Made by a program: the position numbers and the translations under genes
Shown: positions 59,935 through 64,000 of the stretch, in pieces
Layout: the number at the start of each line of letters is the position of its first letter
Numbering within the stretch: the first letter of the stretch is position 1
Notes under the pieces: generated by a model
The model's input: the letters and a program-made list of their open reading frames with translations, nothing else
What the model was told of the DNA's origin: nothing
Database searches by the model: none
Source: Plasmopara viticola
Lineage: Eukaryota > Oomycota > Peronosporomycetes > Peronosporales > Peronosporaceae
Reading direction: 5' to 3'
DNA: 64,000 bases
Assembly: GCA_001695595.3 (NCBI GenBank)
Contig: MBPM02000076.1
Coordinates: forward strand, 186,001-250,000

Positions 59935-60350
59935 TTAAAGCCTAAACGGTTTTATTTCGTCCTGCAAAGCTACAACAGGAGCCAAGGCTTTCTTTGATGC
60001 TGTCAACAGTATAGCAGTGCTTCTTTTTTCAGCAAGTTTGATTAATGGGTCGGTCAGACGTTTTGCAAGACCTGCATACCCGGCGCTAAACTTGTGTATA
60101 AGGCGGCTAGACCTCACCACTTCCAATAAACTTTTGCAATCGTGGCGTAGGTGAAGCCGAAATAGATTTTAGCTTGTTCGGGGTTTACTCGAACCCCATA
60201 GCTGCTTACTAAGCAGCCTAGGACTTTACACTTCTCTGCCGCAATGACACATTTGCCGATGTTAATGTAAAGTTTACTGGTCCTCGTGACCTTAAAAGCT
60301 CGCTTAAAGTGGCCTCTAATGTTTTATAATCTCCTTTTGAGTGGCTTTGG
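59935..60350 (-). pseudogene. Degenerate Ty3/gypsy reverse transcriptase fragment
   Basis: Reading on the minus strand from about 60350: a piece like the link after the YxDD box (GDYKTLEATLSELL); then KLYINIGKCVIAAEKCKVLG and CLVSSYGVRVNPEQAK, matching the gypsy consensus KLYxNxxKCxFxxxExxxLG-xxVxxxGVRxDPEKv. In a shifted frame, SSRLIHKFSAGYAGLAKRLT and DPLIKLAE match the RT thumb (xYLHKYSxNYAxMAxPLxxLLK). Stops and frameshifts separate these pieces and no integrase follows. The catalytic YxDD box itself is not preserved in the window. Confidence 0.65.
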
Positions 60351-60912
60351 ACGAGTATATTATCAAATTGTGCCTGGGTGCAGGCCGTAATGGTTTAAAA
60401 TTATGTAATTCAAGATTTAAGCGTCGCAGGGGTATTTGAAAGCATGTGACATTGCTAACGACTTCCATAGCATAGCCAGACGCTGCGAGATATACATCCG
60501 ACTAAATCATTAAGAATGGATAGTAGCGAAGCTAATGCACTTTACAACTCGCACCTCAACATGTCGAGAAACAACACGTCTTTTTTCGCAAATGGCGTTT
60601 ACCAAGTGCCTCTACACTATTTAGCTCATTGTAAACACGAAGTCTTAGCCATAATTTAAAACACAGAAAGTCGGTGACGAAAGCGGGTATTCTGGAATTA
60701 CTCACCGAGCCATTCTTTGCCTTTTCAGCAAGGAAGTCATTAATGAGCTCCCTTTGCTCTTACGGAAGTGGTGACACTGTACATCTCATGTAACACGAGA
60801 TCGCCTCTAAACTTTTTAACACTCATTATCAAGAGCTGTAGAAAGAAACGTAATTCTTATCAATTTCCGTCCAAGAGAGTTATCCAAGGTTCACTAGCTT
60901 TGACACTCTGGT

Positions 60913-62187
60913 TTGCCTCCAACTAGAGCGCAATTGCCGTGGCATGACGACCAGTTGGACTGTGTGAAAAAGGTGTCTCGATCAAACACGACCACGAGGT
61001 GCCTAGCGATCCATTTGTGGCGCAATACGCAAAAAGGCATGGATTCGTCTCTTTTTAAGGAAGCGCTGATTTTTCACGCAAAAGATGGTGACCACGCATT
61101 ACTATCGAAGACGTATCTTTATACCGTCGATCAAAAGACAAGCAAATTCTTCCATTCCAAGTAGAGTATCAACGTATTCCATCAATGGGCGAAGCTCGAG
61201 TACAAGTTTCATCCAAAATACAATGAAATCAAACGGAAGCAATTCGCCAACGGGCATGATCGCTTAGTAACAGAGAATGGAAAGACAAGCTCTGCCGCCA
61301 AAAGAAAAGAACAAGATCGATTCATATGATGTTTGATTTGCTGACAATTGCCTTTTGCGCGTCGGAAAATTTCTTGGCTGGACTCAAGTGAAAAAGCCTT
61401 CGTGCTGGAAAACATTAACTCGGTTGATTCGATGCTTGAAGAGAAGTGGTTGGACGAGTATGTTGCCAAAACAAATAACCCCATTTTGGGATACAATCGT
61501 ACATGTCAAGAAGATATTCGCTTTATTCAAGCTCTTATATTTCTATAAAAACGAAAGCGACAGCTGTGTTGGCGATGACGATTGATCGCTATATTATTCT
61601 GATGAGCAATTCGTATCTCTATTGATGTGAAATGAAATCAGGTTGATTAAACGGTGTATTGACTCAAGTGCCAAAGAATCCATTAAGCGCGATAGCTGCG
61701 ACTTATTGGTGCTAGGATATGGATGAATAGAAGTCGATTAAAGCACTCGATATATATGAACAACGAAGTTTCCTTTTTCATACATACGAGGAATACCCCA
61801 ATTAATGGAGCCATGTTCCATCAACTTAGTGTAGCACATGCGTTTCATTAAAGAAAATTTTTGTTGAATCAGTTGGATACAAAATGACCGAGCCGTTTCT
61901 CACGTTTGTCAATAAGGTTATTGCCAACATCGACGATGAGCTCTATACTGGTTGACTAAATAAATTGCTTATATCTACAAGCATCCGAACTCATCAACTT
62001 GTTGCGCTTTAATACTTTTAATGATTGAGGAAGACACGGGGTAGGGCATATTTTGTGATGTATTTGATCGGGCTTAATAAAATTAAAAGAATCAACATCA
62101 AAGAGATCCTCCGTGAACACAAAGGCGACTACATGCGATGCATGAAAGTTTAGAAGACATTCATCACGGTGTTATATCGCAGTTCTA
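60913..62187 (+). pseudogene. Unrecognised multi-fragment broken gene, 5' part
   Basis: Plus-strand frames carry successive protein-like pieces: QLDCVKKVSRSNTTTRCLAI, then SLFKEALIFHAKDGDHALLS and KTYLYTVDQKTSKFFHSK to a stop at 61164. In another frame come HPKYNEIKRKQFANGHDRLV, KTSSAAKRKEQDRF, and, from about 61348, SSEKAFVLENINSVDSMLEE and TNNPILGYNRTCQEDIRFIQ. A piece MTEPFLTFVNKVIANIDDEL lies near 61883, and KRINIKEILREHKGDYMRCM near 62090. Composition and order suggest one long former gene with several frameshifts. I do not recognise the family; a large replication-type or host protein are only guesses. Confidence 0.35.
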
Positions 62188-62205
62188 CCATTGTGCACAA
62201 GCAAA

Positions 62206-62655
62206 ATGACTGCTCGCAATTTGGTCGAGCTGATCATGACGACGAACAATGAGAATATTCTAGAAACATCAGTCGAAGGCCAACAATTCAGTGTAGCGGA
62301 GGAATATTTTGCACGCAAGCAAGACAATTCGTGCTTCCGTGGTCTTAAAAAGACCTGCCGGACTCAATCATTCATTGATAATTTTGCTGCGTGTCTCATG
62401 AATGTGGATGTCCAAGAGGATTTGATCAAAGCCTTGACTGCTGAAGCTTTAGCCGACATGGCGAAAGCCTCCCAAGATTTAAGCAAAGCGTTTTGGTCGG
62501 ACATCGCGAATTCTACACGCAAAGAGATCAAGAGTGATCCTTATTTTGTCGTAGAGAAGTGTATTTTAATTGCTAGAAAGTGCGCTTACGAGTCCTACAA
62601 AGAATGGTCCGCAAAGAATAATGAGATAGTGACACGGCTTACATTAGCATCGTAG
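62206..62655 (+). CDS. Unrecognised helical protein, possibly 3' part of the preceding broken gene
   Basis: ATG at 62206 gives 149 residues to TAG 62655. It is clearly protein-like: MTARNLVELIMTTNNENILE, FSVAEEYFARKQDNSCFRGL, VDVQEDLIKALTAEALADMA, SDPYFVVEKCILIARKCAYE. It is predicted mostly helical, with no signal peptide. Because protein-like fragments in mixed frames precede it for 1.3 kb on the same strand, it may be the intact last part of a decayed gene. No family was recognised. Confidence 0.4.
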   Translation: MTARNLVELIMTTNNENILETSVEGQQFSVAEEYFARKQDNSCFRGLKKTCRTQSFIDNFAACLMNVDVQEDLIKALTAEALADMAKASQDLSKAFWSDIANSTRKEIKSDPYFVVEKCILIARKCAYESYKEWSAKNNEIVTRLTLAS

Positions 62656-62829
62656 TCGAACATAGAGCCAAAAATACTTGCTTCTGGAAGGTGCAATATA
62701 GCTGTAGTGACTTTGTTCATACATTGCATTTTTTGGGGTCACAATGTATATCACTTGCAATGTGCAAGGGATTTTAATAGTGTCAGTATCTCTCGTATTT
62801 TGTCGTTGAATTTGGCAATCCGGGTGCAG

Positions 62830-63529
62830 TTGACGTCTTAATACCGAGTTGATACGATGCCAGCACAAGATCATAGCGTCCTCTTTGTTCGTCCGGTCTT
62901 CCATATCATTAAGGAATAGAAAATGATTTGGGCTTGGACGACTTCAAAATCGCAAAGTCCAGCTGAGAACTGCGAGCAACAACTGCAATATCATTCTTCA
63001 ACGCCTATGACACCATGCTTCTCACAGTGTGTTGCTCGGTAAGATTATGGTCTTTTGTCACCGCTTAAGTCGGGCTAAATAATACACCCATTCCAATAAA
63101 CGTGTGATCTTCGTCTTTTCCGTCTTCATCAACGATCACGACTACTGCCTTTTCGACTTGCTCTTGAAATAACGTAAATCGCTTTCTGCGTGCCGACGTG
63201 CTCGCACAATGAGCGCATCTTTTTTCGAACTATTTAACAATGTAATCGACGTAGCCCCTGCTTCGCATTGAACGCCGCTCTGTCCGCGTATACTACGAGG
63301 TCAGCCGCATCAAAATTGCGAGATTGTTTCGACATTTGACCTTCACAGCATCTCGCAAAGAATTCACATCTTCAACATCCACGCCAACAGAAGTCACCGA
63401 AGTCACCGCTTCGCACTTTTGCGCCATCGCTTTCTTCTCATGCGGCAATTTCGAGAATACACTTACTTGGGAATTGACCTCAATCTGACAGCGGACGGAA
63501 TGACATATTTGTGTGACATCCGTCCGCAC
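62830..63529 (-). pseudogene. Trypsin-like peptidase pseudogene
   Basis: The minus strand begins with a GTG-opened stretch (QICHSVRCQIEVNSQVSVFS, VTSVGVDVEDVNSLRDAVKV), then YADRAAFNAKQGLRRLHC in another frame. The protease-like core follows: HTFIGMGVLFSPT, stop, AVTKDHNLTEQHTV (catalytic His region), VARSSQLDFAILKSSKPKSF (catalytic Asp in LDFAIL), and GRYDLVLASYQLGI. In-frame stops occur at the codon after SPT, after SMVS, and after FSIP. The GDSGG catalytic-Ser segment was not found before the similarity ends near 62830. The match to a family of oomycete trypsin-like proteins is from memory. The copy is certainly non-functional. Confidence 0.6.
63491..63527. repeat. 9-bp inverted repeat
   Basis: gcggacgga (63491-63499) pairs perfectly with tccgtccgc (63519-63527) across a 19-base spacer. 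It lies near the beginning of the minus-strand peptidase pseudogene. Confidence 0.7.
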
Positions 63530-63541
63530 ATCGTTCCTGGT

Positions 63542-63643
63542 AGAGTACCCCTAGATACCCTTCGAGGCACTATATAGTACATCACGATGAATATATAGTA
63601 GATGTTCAATATAATACGCTGTAAGAGTGTCTAGGGGTACTCT
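63542..63643. mobile_element. MITE-like 102-bp element with 17-bp inverted ends
   Basis: agagtacccctagatac (63542-63558) and gtgtctaggggtactct (63627-63643) are inverted copies with one mismatch. The AT-rich interior (tatatagta motif twice) has no coding capacity. No clear target-site duplication is visible, so MITE is a working name; it could also be a stem-loop. Confidence 0.5.
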
Positions 63644-63762
63644 CGAGCCCTCTTTAGGGCTAGGAGGGGCAGACGATTCACTCATGATTTGATTGTTTGG
63701 TCATTCATCATTTTACTGACGATGAAGTAAGGGTGGAATTATTGATACTGTAATAATAAAGT

Positions 63763-64000
63763 TTAGTAAAAAAAAACTTTTATGGATGTATCCACGAGTG
63801 TGAAAATGGACCAAACGTCAATGAAAATGTCTGGAAAGTCTCCTCGTGGTGCATTAACAGGCCGATTGGTTCTGGGCAATAGTGCAGCATCAAACACATC
63901 AGCTGCAGGAATTTGCACGAACGGATTATTTCCAGCAATCCAAGGAGTTAGCAGTGGGACAGGCATTGACACCAAAGGCAATGGTCGACGCTGACGGAAG
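63763..64000. other. Open stretch at the window edge
   Basis: Both strands are open: plus from ATG 63782 (Ser/Thr/Gly-rich, 70 codons) and minus from the window edge to about 63763 (PWIAGNNPFVQIPAADVFDA, then PRGDFPDIFIDVWSIF). The minus reading looks a little more protein-like and may be the 3' end of a gene continuing beyond the window. No family was recognised. Confidence 0.25.

Noticed and set aside
1..64000. CRISPR array, bacterial operons, rRNA or intact tRNA genes
   Set aside because: No regularly spaced repeats of the right size, no Shine-Dalgarno-led gene strings and no recognisable structural RNA were seen; the sequence is eukaryotic.

Overview
This window reads as nuclear DNA of an oomycete, most likely of the Peronosporales (Phytophthora or a downy mildew). 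The basis is the gene content. It has a secreted protein ending in an FGE-like domain, a protein joining an RWP-RK domain to a SHAQKYF-type MYB domain, a COX5B-like protein, and two members of a coiled-coil family I believe is oomycete-specific. The retroelement remnants are of Ty1/copia, Ty3/gypsy and LINE type. Initiator-like TCATT...CAA elements lie 15-40 bases before three of the predicted starts, as in oomycete core promoters. Nothing suggests a bacterium, a plasmid or an organelle.

Layout. Bases 1-1.4 kb hold an internally deleted LINE (minus strand) framed by a 13-bp direct repeat. An intact coiled-coil family gene (minus) follows at 1.57-2.73 kb, and its paralogue (plus) lies at 25.16-26.40 kb, followed by three tandem 30-bp units. 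The rest of the first 52 kb is AT-rich and gene-poor. It holds a copia element with many inactivating changes (18.2-21.5 kb, 3' LTR kept), a gypsy Gag remnant (29.4 kb), a small copia fragment (36.97 kb), a nearly perfect 32-bp-arm hairpin (31.13 kb), dispersed repeats and several decayed coding stretches.

From 52.1 to 57.2 kb is a compact gene block: the secreted FGE-like fusion (plus), the RWP-RK/MYB regulator (plus), and the COX5B-like gene (minus), convergent with the regulator. From 57.2 kb to the end the sequence is again remnant-rich: a gypsy reverse-transcriptase piece (60 kb), an unrecognised broken gene (60.9-62.7 kb), a trypsin-like peptidase pseudogene (62.8-63.5 kb) and a small MITE-like inverted repeat (63.54 kb).

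The picture is a 'two-speed' genome segment: one short housekeeping/regulatory island beside a long repeat-derived desert. The genes do not form an evident pathway. The most unusual items are the FGE-like fusion lacking the expected catalytic cysteines, the two-domain DNA-binding protein, and a COX5B-like protein without its zinc cysteines. All family names come from reading the translated sequence by eye; no database search was possible.
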